This document shows positions 50,176 through 61,738 of a stretch of 64,000 bases of DNA, piece after piece. A program made the translations under genes and the position numbers. Below the pieces are notes generated by a model. It did not search any database, was not told the DNA's origin, and saw nothing but the letters and a program-made list of their open reading frames with translations. The stretch's first letter is position 1. Every line of letters starts with the position of its first letter. The DNA comes from Chaetoceros tenuissimus (Eukaryota > Bacillariophyta > Thalassiosirophyceae > Chaetocerotales > Chaetocerotaceae), in NCBI GenBank assembly GCA_021927905.1, contig BLLK01000038.1:1922001-1986000 (forward strand), in the 5' to 3' direction.

Positions 50176-52412
50176 TTACACAGTCTTGCCAGATTTTGAT
50201 GCTTTTGTAGACTTCTTCGATGCTTTTGACGCCTTGGAGCTTTTTGTATTACTCTTTAAGGATTTCAATGATGATTTCGAACTCTTTGAAGATTTTGATT
50301 GCTTTACATCGGTTTGTGCTACCGGAGACAAAGTTGGAGTTGACCCTCCGCCGCATTTGCAGCATGCTTCATTTGCAGTCAAACCAGAAGTACCCTCAAA
50401 TGAATCTCCAAAGAATTCGCAGACTTCATCCGAAAGATAAGCATCACATCCTAAATTGTTTGAATCTACCCAATCGATCACGTCATTACATGTGACAGTT
50501 GGAACAGATGATACAGTAGGAGTTGCGGTTGGAACAGATGATACAGTAGGAGTTGCGGTTGGAAATTTACCAATCCCGCCACCACAAATGCAACATGCTT
50601 CGTTTGCTGTTAAACCGGAACGACCTGGAATAGAGCCAAAGGACTCGCAAGATCCTTTAGAATCGTACCAGCTGCAATTATCATCATATGAGTCGATCCA
50701 ATCAGTAACATCATCGCAAGTAATAGTTGGAGCATTCGATACAGTTGGAGCTACAGTCGGATAATTCCCTACTCCGCCTCCACATATACAACAAGCGTCG
50801 TTAGCCGTCAAGCCAGAAGGACCAGCATCGACAGAACCAAATAGGTCACAGTTTTCTTCAGCGAAGTAAAAGTCACAGGTGACACCGTATGAGTCGAACC
50901 AACCTGGGACATCATCGCATTCAATTGTTGGAATAGACGATAAAGATGGAGATACTGATGGTTTTGTAGAGGATGATGGAATATTTGATACAGTTGGAGT
51001 GACTGTTGGATAATTACCAATCCCTCCACCACAATTGCAGCAAGCTTCATTTGCAGTTAATCCAGATGGACCAGGGTAGTAATTGCCGTAGTATTCACAA
51101 AACGCCCTCGAGTCGTAAAAGGTACAGTCACCACCTAATGAGTCGACCCAACCTGGCACATCATCACATGCCATAGTTGGGACATGTGATAAAGATGGAG
51201 ACAATGTTGGTTCCAAAGAAATTGATGGAGCAAATGATTCTGTTGGAGAAATCGAAGGTTCCTGAGAAGTAGTTGGAGCATTCGTATATCCCTCACAAAA
51301 CGAAAGAACTTCTACATCCGTGGTATCGGAACAAATAGTTTCTTGTATCCATTCTGCCTGGCTAGAAATCTTTGCGTACACACCAGGGTACTGAGGATCA
51401 GCACTTGTAAGGAGAACTAGTTTAGGAACTCTGACAAATCAAATTCTACTATAGAGGAAATAAGTCACTTACCATCCTTCACCCCAGGAGACGACTCCTA
51501 CAACTTTATCATTTTCCTTATCATAGAGTGGCCCTCCGCTATCGCCCTGTTGAATATTAAATTTGCATTAAATATATGAATTAATCAAAACAAATTCAAA
51601 CTTTTTTCAAATACATTCAAACTTACACTGCAAGAGTCTTTGTCAGGACCAGTTGCACACAACATATTATCTGTGATTTTAGATAAACCTTTATATTTGT
51701 CTTTACACATTCGCTGCGAAATAAATCCTAAATCAACGTGTTGTAACCAATCTGGTTTTGTATAATAAGATGTGTCCAATGCGCCAAATCCAAGAGTCCA
51801 TAGTTTCTTATCACTATCGTACGAATTTGTAATACCAGTAAGATCCATATCTACAGGCGTGATAGTTGAATGGCCCTTCAGCTTGACAAGTGCAAAGTCA
51901 TTGCTATCGTCATATTGATTGTAATAATTGTAGTCTGGAAACTCTACTATGTATTCCGCAGAGAAGATTTCGCTGTATTGCCCTCCATTATCTCCATCAA
52001 TTGGATTGGAAAGAGCACCGATTTGAAACGAAACAGTTTCTACAGGTAAAAGAGCAGTACAATGTGCAGCTGTCAGAATCCAATCGGGTGCCACTAGCAT
52101 ACCTCCACAGAAAAAAGTGAATTCAGGCTGAAAGAAATTCTCTGATCCTTTTGCGAACCAAGGATATGCATCTTTTGGTGCATCACTTCCACCAATGATA
52201 CGCTCTTCAATATGAGAAGTTTGGGGTTCATCAGCTTTATGAATCTTCTTGAACAACCTCTTGCAATAACTGCTACGTTCATATTTCTTTTGAAAACATA
52301 CGTGTGTTCTCCCCTCTACCCTTGGAGAATGAAAAGAAGTCGTATTGTCTGCTTGAGCATAGGCAGATTGGAAGAAAGCCAAGCTGAGAAGAATCCCAAC
52401 CGTTGTTTTCAT
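50176..52412 (-). CDS. Secreted trypsin-like serine protease with cysteine repeats and silaffin-like lysine tail
   Basis: Spliced model: complement(join(50176..51403, 51473..51546, 51627..52412)), 695 residues. Introns are 80 and 69 bp. After a signal peptide (MKTTVGILLSLAFFQSAYA) and a pro-region comes an S1 protease domain: IIGG at ~72, TAAHC (His117), SNDFAL (Asp172) and DSCSGDSGGPL (Ser265; Asp at the -6 position predicts trypsin specificity). Splicing restores GDSGGPLYDKEND and then WGEGCADPQYPGVYAK. The C-terminal ~370 residues have Ser/Pro/Thr linkers and four cysteine repeats, each with C-(N/D)DVxxWxDS...C...GLTANEACC(x)CGGG. The last ~45 residues are Lys/Ser-rich (SKSSKSSKSSLKSLKS), like silaffin pentalysine clusters. 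This points to a secreted protease that may attach to biosilica; that link is inference. It converges with the small membrane protein gene. Confidence 0.85.
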
Positions 52413-52904
52413 GATGTAAAATAATGGCTGTACCGTTCAGATCTCTACCGATTTCTTGATTTCAGCAGTGACAATTCTACTCTATATAGTGAAAGTAATT
52501 ATAACAAACAAAAAGAAGTATCAACTCAATGGAATATCAATAATTGTACTGATGATGGCAATAGTTAAGGTGGAAAAGAGATGTCGATGATGTCGTTTGG
52601 TATTCGTTTTTCACACAAAAATCTGTGTCTGAAAATTCTGTGTAGACGTGTTAAAAACTTCAGTTTTAGTTGTAAAAAGTCGTAAAAAGACCCTTTCAAG
52701 GTGATAAGCATGAGCTCACTTTTCTATTTTCAATGTTCAACATGCTACTGTCTTTGCGAGTACCGACCTGCATAGAAATAACAAGAATCATGGCAGAATA
52801 CACAATGGAAAATATTTTTTTGTACTCAAATTCCATACACCATAGCTACAATCTTGATTATATGTTTATACTAATATTATTGTTTCACGTCCATATTCAA
52901 GATT
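52413..52904. other. Intergenic region, no gene seen
   Basis: Promoter region of the protease gene and the 3' flank of the CDH1 gene (both minus strand). A short plus-strand frame at 52733-53092 lies partly over the CDH1 coding end and has no domain. Confidence 0.5.
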
Positions 52905-54917
52905 CTAACGCAACACAGAAAATGGGGAAGAAGGAAAGAGTAATCCATTATTTCCATTCTTGTCGTTTGATCTTGGTCCAGGGAATACTTGCCAGAAACG
53001 AAGAGTTTCATCTCCAGCACCAGTTACAATGGTTGATCCGTCTGGTGACATGGCAAGATAAAGTACACGATAGGTATGTCCAGTCAAAGTAGCAACCTTT
53101 TGCATAGTTGGATATTTCCAAATGGCAATCTGATTCAAGGAGTATCCATGAGTACTCACAATTTCATTGCAATTTTGCGCCCATGCCAGGTTGCACACTT
53201 GACTTCCAGTGTCAATAGAATTCAAATGAGATCCACTCAATGCATTCCAGAATTTAATGCAACGATCTGCTGTACCTCCACCACTGGCCAAAAGACCATG
53301 TTGATGCGGAGACCATGCAATAGCCTTGACAGCTGCAGTATGTTCTGAAAAACGCTGTGTTTCTTGTCGATGATTACGAATATCCCACACCAACAAATTA
53401 TTATCATTGCCTCCCGAAGCTAAATGAGCAGGTTCATCAAAGGACCACTTGAGTCCACAAACTTCTTGTTTATGACTAGTCAATTTCGCAGTAAAGGGAC
53501 GATCCACTCTCATATCCCTCAAACAAATGAATCGATCGCGACTCCCACTCGCAAGAATAGGTCCAGACCAAGATAGCGCCCCTATCCTTGCAGAATGTCC
53601 CTCCATTCTTCTCAAACGTTCACAACGAATCGTATCCCAAAACTGTACCTCACCATTACTCACACCCACAGCCAACCTCGTTCCCTTTTGCGTCCAAGAA
53701 ACCGAAGTAACAGTGGGACTATCCTGATTGGAATTTGGCTGTCCATTCTCCGGTTCAGACAAATCACACAATTTCGTGACATTGGAAGTACAAGCACTCC
53801 ACAAATACACACAAGTACCTAATCCCACAGCTAAAACATTTTGACTGGACCAATCTACAAGATTCAAATAAAAATCATCCGCTAAAGCAGGTGCATCCAA
53901 CACTTTAAAAGGCACTTTGGCAATTTTCCTCTTACTCTTTTGCGGCATGGCCATGAGTTTATGATTAGAGGACATTCTCACAGGCGATAGAGAGAAATTA
54001 TCCAGGATACCAGTTGGATCATTTCCAACATCTCCATAGACGGCATCATAATATTCTTGTCGTTTTAAATTGTATTGTAGGATATTGCGTTCTTGAAAGG
54101 GTGTACGCATTTTGTTAGAAGCGCCACTATTAGGAGTAGAGGTTGGATCGACATTTTCTCCCAATAATTCTTGCCTCAATAACATATTGACTAGTGGAGT
54201 TTGCGATGGTGCTGTATCACTTCTATCTTCCGCAGGAGGTGGATTTTCCTTAATTTCTTCCTTGTCTTGTTCCCATAGACATGTATTGAGTCTACTAGTT
54301 GCACGTGATGGAATGAATCGATCTCCTGCATTTCGTGTCGGTGTAGCATTGTTAGAACTTGTAGTAGAAGTGGAAGAAAGAGAAGTAAAACTTCCAATGG
54401 ATCGTTTGGGTGAGTGTACATTGTAATACCTCGAAGTACCAATACTAGTAGGTGTCGTAATACTTGTACTTCTCGATCGAGTGGGAGTCACTAACGCATC
54501 CTGTTTATGTAAATAATGGACACTGGGAGGTGGCATCAAAATCGCATCTTGTTCTTCTTGACTCGGAATGTGACTCTGTCTATAACTACTCCCTGAATTG
54601 TATTCCCTTGTAGGATCAGCAAGTCTAGATGCATATTCGACATCTACAGGTGAATCCACTGGAAGGACTGGTTTATAGGATATAGAAAATTTGCCAGAAG
54701 AAATCATGGAAGCAATACTTCCAGCCGATGGAGTAGCTGGATCAATGGTAGTTGCAGTAGTATTGAGAGTGGCACATGGTGAAGGAGGTACTTCCAATGT
54801 TTTTCTCCGTTGAGGTGATTTCGATCTTTTGACTCTTTGTTTGTGAATTTTGGTCAGGTGTTGTTCTGCGTGTATCATGGAGGTAGCAGATGACATGTTG
54901 ATTTGTTTTCTTTTCAT
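52905..54917 (-). CDS. FZR1: CDH1/FZR1-type activator of the anaphase-promoting complex
   Basis: Single exon, 670 residues. The N-terminal ~330 residues are disordered and contain the C-box (DRFIPSR) that binds the APC/C. They also have many S/T-P sites of the kind CDKs phosphorylate (SPQRRKT, TPTRS, SPKR), and a segment just before the propeller reads LQYNLKRQEYYDAVYG and KRKIAKVPFKVLDAPAL, which is typical of CDH1/CCS52. A seven-bladed WD40 propeller follows (VDWSSQNVLAVGLG, TRLAVGVSNGEVQFWD, GNDNNLLVWD, GTADRCIKFW). It ends FSVLR where most relatives end in Ile-Arg (IR tail), so the tail is conservatively changed. CDH1 directs destruction of cyclins and other substrates in late mitosis and G1 through D-box and KEN motifs. 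Identification confident. Confidence 0.9.
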   Translation of the reverse strand: MKRKQINMSSATSMIHAEQHLTKIHKQRVKRSKSPQRRKTLEVPPSPCATLNTTATTIDPATPSAGSIASMISSGKFSISYKPVLPVDSPVDVEYASRLADPTREYNSGSSYRQSHIPSQEEQDAILMPPPSVHYLHKQDALVTPTRSRSTSITTPTSIGTSRYYNVHSPKRSIGSFTSLSSTSTTSSNNATPTRNAGDRFIPSRATSRLNTCLWEQDKEEIKENPPPAEDRSDTAPSQTPLVNMLLRQELLGENVDPTSTPNSGASNKMRTPFQERNILQYNLKRQEYYDAVYGDVGNDPTGILDNFSLSPVRMSSNHKLMAMPQKSKRKIAKVPFKVLDAPALADDFYLNLVDWSSQNVLAVGLGTCVYLWSACTSNVTKLCDLSEPENGQPNSNQDSPTVTSVSWTQKGTRLAVGVSNGEVQFWDTIRCERLRRMEGHSARIGALSWSGPILASGSRDRFICLRDMRVDRPFTAKLTSHKQEVCGLKWSFDEPAHLASGGNDNNLLVWDIRNHRQETQRFSEHTAAVKAIAWSPHQHGLLASGGGTADRCIKFWNALSGSHLNSIDTGSQVCNLAWAQNCNEIVSTHGYSLNQIAIWKYPTMQKVATLTGHTYRVLYLAMSPDGSTIVTGAGDETLRFWQVFPGPRSNDKNGNNGLLFPSSPFSVLR

Positions 54918-56141
54918 GGAAGGAAGGAGAGTTGTTGTTGTTGGTTTGACTGACTAGTAGTTGTAGTAGTAGTAGTAGTACTGTTCTTGTTGATTGAAAA
55001 TAGAAATATCACGTCTGATAAACTCTTGACTGGAAAAAAGAGATTCTAAAAAGTTTCTCTGGGAATGAAATATTTCAGAAAAGCAAATTTGAAACTGAAA
55101 TTGTACTCGCTGTTGTAGTATAGTAGTAGAGGTAAGCTATCTCGATGATTCCTCTTGGGTACTGTTGTATGTTGTAGGTTCAATCCTGTCAAAATGTTCT
55201 TATCAAAGAAATATAAAAAGAATATTCTTAAAGGATGAGAGTCGACTCGTTGCAGTGATTGAATCAGATGGATGGCCGTGATTGAATAATACTCTCTGTG
55301 ATGTCTGTGAGTATTCGTGTAGAGATGGAATGTAGTCTAGTACTAGTAGTAGTAGTGAAGTAGTATGTTGAGAGAAGCCTCTGTACTCGTAGTCCTCTAG
55401 CTCTGATATAATTATATTTAAATAAAAGAAAAAGAGTCAATCTTATTCTCTTTCAATCTAGAAATGGATGCTCTAGAGATAATAGTAGACAAATGGAATG
55501 TTCACGAACTAAGAGGTGTATCGTGAGATGCCAATCAACAAAAGCACTGATACAAAACTGTGAAGTGATGCAATCTTATCAAAGCGTCTTCTTGACTTGC
55601 TTCCTCTCAAAAATCTAAAGAGAAAGAATGAGACGTTGTGAATCTTATCTATGAAAATAGTACTCACAACGGTCATGATTGAAGCTATTTTAATGGTATT
55701 TAGTGATTTATTTAGATTTGGACGCCGTTGTAAGCTATTTTGGTAGTGTATTTTCTGGATTTGGAAATGCATTTAGAAAGTGGATATAAAGAACTTTTTT
55801 ATAAATATAAATAGAATGAAAACATTACTTCTGTATAGATTGATTAGGTATTGAAGACTTATTATGTAGTATTGTTGATTGCATCAATTAGCAACGTTTC
55901 ATTCATATTTATTTGTAACCACTTTGTAACTGTTTTATTTGCATCACAGGTTATGTCGACATGTCACTCCACGCTTCACTTTTCTTCGTCACTCCCTCAT
56001 GAATGTTCTAATGCAACAACTCATTCCTATCTTATTCAGTGAAATTCTGGATCAAGTTCAAACTGCTAGCTAAAAGAAGTATTTCTCATCAGAATCTCAT
56101 GAGAGAGACACAATCATACTGAATTTCAATTGGAAGCAGTC
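54918..56141. other. Long intergenic region with a GTA microsatellite
   Basis: About 1.2 kb between divergent genes (CDH1 and YqaJ-like). A (GTA)n run sits at about 54956-54981, and further short AGT-rich runs occur near 55110 and 55345. Minus-strand frame 55509-55772 has no domain. No tRNA or other RNA gene was recognised. Confidence 0.5.
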
Positions 56142-58002
56142 ATGCACTTCTCATATATATCTTACACAAACACTTCATCATCGAGAATAGTCACATCACC
56201 TCATTGTCATTCCATTCGAATATCTCTTCTATATTTGATACTTTTACTATACATCATGACTGCTACTGCATTCATTCCTTCTCAAATTATATCTTTTAAA
56301 AGGAGACAAGACAGAGGAATAGATTTGACATCGTATACTGTTATAACACAGAAACAAGTGAGACAAGGAAATAAGAGTCTTGATCTTGTTCCATCGCAAA
56401 GTATCCACAGTGCAAACAATAAAAAGAATAAGAATAAGACGAAATTGCAAGAAACTATAAGGGATGCAAATGTTGAAAAGAATGAAAGTGGAAAGGATGC
56501 GTCAACATCGACATCGACTTTGAATAAGACACAAAAAAAGAAGAAAAAGAAACATTCATTTCAATATTATGGTAATTTACCAGATGTGCATTGGAGGTAA
56601 GACATTTATCTGTAATTGTAGGGTGAGATTGAATAAGTTGTAGAGTAATATTTCATGAGAGCTACCAAGGTGTTATATATTTCTCAGTACAGCTGCTGGT
56701 TCTTCTTTGTATCATTCGAAACTCATTCTTGCATTCTTCATTTCATTGACTCACCCACTATACGCACATACATATAATAGAGCTATACCCATGGAACATC
56801 TTCGAGTACATCCAAAATACAAACCACTACCATTACCAACTACCCTCCAAACACTCCAAAATATAGAACAAGTACGACAATTTCGACAAGATTCATGGCA
56901 ATGGGATGCATTGCATACGGGAAGATGTACCACATCGCAATCAGCACCCGCATTGGGATTTTTAGAACCTAAAGCTGCCAAATTGTTGGGGATACCTCGT
57001 TCCCTTCAGAAATCTCCCATGGAAGCTTTTCGGAGGCTGAGTCAAAAGGCTTTACGGACTTTGGAAGAAATGAATGCTGTCTTGTGTCATCATGATGATT
57101 TGGAAAATTATCAAGTGGATTGTCAACAATATATGCTTTGGAGGGATATGAAGGATGTCAAACATTATCCATTTAGTGCAAAGTATTTGCCATTTATTTC
57201 CAAAGCGGAGTTGGAAGTTAGAAAGGAGGATACACAGGCTTATATGCAGAATTTATCATCTAGTATGCGAGTCAGAATGAGTTGGGGCAATAGTCAAGAA
57301 GCGACTGCTATACTGACTGCCTTGAATTATTTTACAAAATTGGATTCGAATGTGATTTTGGAAGAAGTGGGAATGTGTGGAGCTGGATTGGCGTTGAATT
57401 GTACAGAAGGGGATGAACATGCTTTGATACTTGGTGCTAGTCCGGATTCGATTATTACTTATGGAAATGGCACTTCGGAAGTGTTGGAAGTCAAGAATCA
57501 TTGTCCCTTTGTGCCGTCGGATTGGATGAGTGGTTCGAAAAAGCAAAAACAACGGAGGAAAAGTAAAGGTGGATTTCGGATCCGGGAGTTGCCACTTCAA
57601 TATTCAGTTCCACCCGCGTATATACCTCAACTCATGATGGAAATTCTTTGCTGTGGTGAATCCTGTAGATCGGCAATTATGGTTCGACAAACTGCAACAT
57701 GCGGTGCAGTCATTTTGAGATTGCATCGTGATGATGAATGGATCAGTGAAATGATTTACTGGCTTAAAATGTTCATGTCGGAATATGTTTCAAAGGAGAC
57801 GCCGCCTCCCCAAAACTTTTTCTTTGATGGACATGAAGAATCAGAACGATACCAAAGGTTTCTCGAACGGACTAAAGCGCTTTCGGAATCGGTAGAATTA
57901 GTAAAGGAAGTGAGACATAATGACATACAAAGAGTTTTGGGAGAAAATGGTTTGAGGTTGCCCCTGTTTCTAGATAACTTTGGCCATAAGCATCCTCGAT
58001 GA
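56142..58002 (+). CDS. YqaJ-like exonuclease (PD-(D/E)xK), probably plastid-targeted
   Basis: Two exons. Exon 1 56142..56596 (ATG at 56142; a TTG at 56130 extends the frame). Exon 2 ends at 58002 and starts either at 56781 (intron 184 bp, total 558 residues, gives DVHWRAIPMEHLR) or at 56688 (intron 91 bp, total 589 residues, adds 31 residues). Both are in frame; the first gives the more natural protein, the second has the more typical intron length. The N-terminus has a hydrophobic signal peptide and, after it, TATAFIPSQ: an A-F cleavage site of the ASAFAP type used for import into secondary plastids. The nuclease core has TGRCTTSQSAPALGF, EEVGMCG, GASPDSIITYGNGTSEVLEVKNHCPF (the D-x(n)-ExK catalytic strand) and YIPQLMMEILCCGE (the QxxxxM helix), as in YqaJ/lambda exonuclease. 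These act in DNA repair and recombination by end resection. Confidence 0.8.
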
Positions 58003-58211
58003 GTCTAGTGATTGGTGACTGATTTCTATTCATGTAGATATTACAGCTATGAGCAATCAATAATTTTTTAAGTTCCAGGACAATCTAGATTTACAAAAAC
58101 CTTCTTTTATTCATTAAAAAGATTTATACTCACTGCAGACCGATAGTATATATTCAATTTGATTGCACAAGCGTTTGTGCAAGCAATCCAAAATTTAATC
58201 AATACAATAGT
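58003..58211. other. Short intergenic region between convergent genes
   Basis: Expected to hold the two 3' UTRs of the YqaJ-like and sulfatase genes. No gene seen. Confidence 0.5.
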
Positions 58212-61200
58212 CTAATAACTACATTTAGGGCCAGTAGACGCATTGCATGCTGCACAACAGTTTTTCTTAACCGCTCCCCTACAATAACTTTTTTTGCGCC
58301 TTCCCAATTTGTTAGAATTATTAGGCGCGCAAATCCATTTACAGGCTTTCCTACCACTTTCAGTGTCAAACTTGTATCCTGATGTATTTGAACAATTTGG
58401 ATCAAATGTAAATGGAGGTTCAGTTGGGGATGATGTTTGATCATTTGGTGAATCTCCAACAACGTTTGGAGATGATGTTGGCTCATTTGCCATTGGAGAA
58501 GGATTTGGTGGGGACAAAGTTGTACATCGACCGCATGCTTTAACGCATTCGGATGCAATGCTTTCGTCGTCGCAGTACCTATTAATTCTAGCTGTCTTTT
58601 CTCCAAGCCACTCACAATCTGCTTTATCTCCGGAAATCTTCTCAAAAGTAAAGTCTTCATTATCTACACACTTGGTCTCAGTTGGAGAGCTTGTAGGCTA
58701 GAAAAAAAGAAAAGGGAAATCGTTATTAGCGAATTAGACAATGAAAGATGCTATGAAAGGTAGAAGAATAATTGTTACATCATATCTGCGGTACTTACTG
58801 CTGCTGTTGGAGAACTAGTCGGACTGCTACTTGGACTGCTAGTTGGAGCAGGAGACGGTGGATTTGTCGGTGGTAAAATTGGATTTGGAGTAGGTGACTT
58901 GGTAGGCTGCAATAGTACGAAAATACAAGAGATATGAGTGTCAAAATGAAATATCGAAAAATTTTCACATGTGAATCATTACGAAGAAAAGTAAAACTTA
59001 CGCTTGCTGTTGGGGAAGTCGTTGGACTGTTGACTGGAGACTGAGTTGGAGATGAATCATCTTCTTGATCTTGAACATCTCCCGAACAGTTGTCGCAGGT
59101 CAACTTACAACCACTGGCTATGGCAGGGGATGGACAATACTTCAGTGATCTTTGAACTTTTTTGCTCAACCATTCACAGTTAGCATTTTTTCCATCAAGT
59201 CTAACAAACTCGAAATCTCCGTCATCTTGGCACCCCGTGGAAACTGGTGATAAAGTAGGCACTGTATCAATGTCCTTATCACATTGATCACATGTTAACA
59301 TGCAATTAGAAGCAATTTCGACATCTGGACAGTATTTTTCAATTCTGACTGTTTTTTGGCTTATCCAAGAGCATTTTTCCGTTTTTCCAGCATTGGTTGT
59401 GAATGTGTAAGTAGTTGAATCTGCGCATTCTGTTGGGGGAGGAGATTGTTTATTATCCGGATATGTAACCGGGAAGATGTCATCGTTATAAAAGCAGGTA
59501 TCGCGGAATCTACCACAAATTGAATTGCAGTTCACTTCTCCAATAAATTGTGTTTCGCATCTTGTTGGATCTGCTTTGAAATAATCACACGTCACTTGTT
59601 TCCCTTTGTCTTGCCCATATGGAATTTTGAATGGCTCTTCTACATCTTCCGGACAAAACCCAATTTTACGTAATTCATCATCCAGTTCATTTTTAACACG
59701 TTTGTAAAATGAAGATTGTTCCTCACGCAATAGATTTCTCTCTTCCTTGACATCATCTGGTAGATAGAAGAGATATTCTTCTTTAGTATCTCTATATCTA
59801 ATGACGTATTTGAAATGGCCGTCACGGATTGCCATTTCCGGCTTGGTTTTCCAATTCCATACGCCTATATTTTTTCTATTGCTATTTGCAAATATTGATT
59901 CCGCATGTCTAGCAAAACTGATTGAATCTTGTGCGGAACCGTCTGGAATGTCAAATCCAACAAAATCTGCAAGGGTAGCATAGATATCATTGATACCAAC
60001 TAATCCTGTTCTCTGAGCTTGTTGTGGTAATACTCCGTCATATCGCATGATCAAAGGTACAGTGTAGCCTGTTGAGAGATTTGGTGAATATGCATTTTGA
60101 TTAAGTAAGAAGTTGATCATCTTTAATGTTCCTCTCAAAACTCACCTCCTTCCCATACAGTGCCCTTGGCACCACGAAAATGACGATCAGAATCAACAGT
60201 ATGATCAAACCCGTCGAGACCACCATTATCACTCACAAAGATAACTATAGTGTTTTCCATCAACCCACGATCTTCAACAGATGCCATCAACGATCCAACC
60301 ACCAGATCCATCTCATACAAGAGATCAAGATGAGGATCACTAAACACACCCTCTACTGGAGTGCCATCCATGTAAAACTTCGGGGGTGAATGTGGTAGAT
60401 GAACTTGCCCAAGACCCACATACAAAAAGAATGGATCTATTGTGTTGTGATTCTCTAAGAAATCATCTACTTCCTTTACAATTCTTGTGTTATATTCTGT
60501 CGAATCCCAGTTTGGATCTCCTTCACCAGGCTTTGCAATAATTGACTCTCCATTGTTATTGACTGTAGCATACGTTCCTTTCTCCCAAAACTTAATGTCG
60601 TCTGTATTGGTCTGTAAAAAACCATTACGAAAGAAAGAATACGGTGGTGACTGGATACCTCCCATTGTATAAACAGACTCATCAAAACCAATATCATTTG
60701 GTCCATCTTCCATAGGCTGATTCCAATCAATATCACAGCATGAAAGAGGACGTGACTTGTCGTCGCTATATGTTCCTCCATCTGGCACTCTACCTCCTAT
60801 ATGCCATTTACCGTACATTCCAGTGTGATAGTTGAACTGTTCCTTGAGTACTTCAGCAATACTTTTTTGATTATTCATAAACTGATTTTGTTCTGCTGAA
60901 AAGTTCCAAGCACCACCCTTCTGTAACCCCCTATGTGGATAATTCCCAGACAAGAGCATATATCTGCTAGGTGCACAAAGTGGTGAAGAATGAGCATCCA
61001 TGAATGTGACTCCTTTCGATTTTAGTTTTTTCTCTATGTTCTCCATAGGAACAATATTGTCGCCCCAATAAGGAACATCAGATGTTCCTACATCATCAGC
61101 AACAATTAGAAGAATGTTTGGCTTCTTTCCATCTTCTTGTACTTTACGAGTGCCAATCTTTTGTTCTTTTCGTTCTTCATTTGATACATCTTTCGCATGA

Positions 61201-61262
61201 ACTCCATACGTTGCACTACTTAATAGCAATAGCAAGTGACAAGCACCTCGGACGAGTTTCAT
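58212..61262 (-). CDS. Secreted sulfatase with cysteine-repeat tail
   Basis: Spliced model: complement(join(58212..58697, 58799..58906, 59002..60068, 60146..61262)), about 925 residues; introns 101, 95 and 77 bp, all GT-AG. A signal peptide (MKLVRGACHLLLLLSSATYGVHA) is followed by a type I sulfatase domain: NILLIVADDVG (metal-binding Asp pair, ~56), PLCAPSRYMLLSGNYPHR (Cys96 in CxPSR, the formylglycine site), TGMYGKWHIGG, and after intron 1 KGTVWEGGYTVPLI. Intron 1 falls inside the EGG/Y motif and is needed to join the two frames. The tail has about three six-cysteine repeats (C...YCPDVEIASNCMLTCDQC type, ShK-like) plus a fourth, more divergent one (C...CCAAC), joined by PT/S linkers. Substrate unknown; sulfated polysaccharides are plausible. 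Introns 2 and 3 are in phase 0 and flank the linkers, consistent with exon shuffling. Confidence 0.85.
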
Positions 61263-61738
61263 CTTGTCAGTATAGTATGAAGCGAATCAATATATGTAGT
61301 AGTGTTCTTTAGGATAGAAAAGATTTTTGCACAATGAATAAATTGTTTTCTGGGATGAGGTGCGCTGCTCTTTGAGCGTCAAAAGCCAACCAATATGTGA
61401 GAAAAAAAGAGAACAGATGAAATCATCAATTTTATGCGACAAATCAGCTGCCAGTCGTGCGATATAGGTGCAAATCCAACTAAAATTGTCTATTTGAGAT
61501 TATCAATTATCCGTTTGTCCGAAAATGTGGTGAAACAGTTCTTCGTCGTTTTGAAGAATAAAAGAAAGTAATAAAAATGCACCTTACTTTTGAGGAGTTT
61601 GTCATTCTAAGCACATTTATATTCATCGATGTTACTACTTTATTTACCAGAGATATAACTACATGTTTTGCTTTTGGTCAATTGAAGCACATAGTTTACA
61701 AAAAAAGTATTCGATGAAAAAGAATACAACATGATTAA
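61263..61738. other. Intergenic region, no gene seen
   Basis: Promoter side of the sulfatase gene and 3' flank of the 7TM-related gene. No frame with a recognisable domain. Confidence 0.5.

Noticed and set aside
55509-55772. 87-residue minus-strand frame upstream of the CDH1 gene
   Set aside because: No domain and no splice connection to CDH1, whose ATG at 54917 already gives a complete protein.
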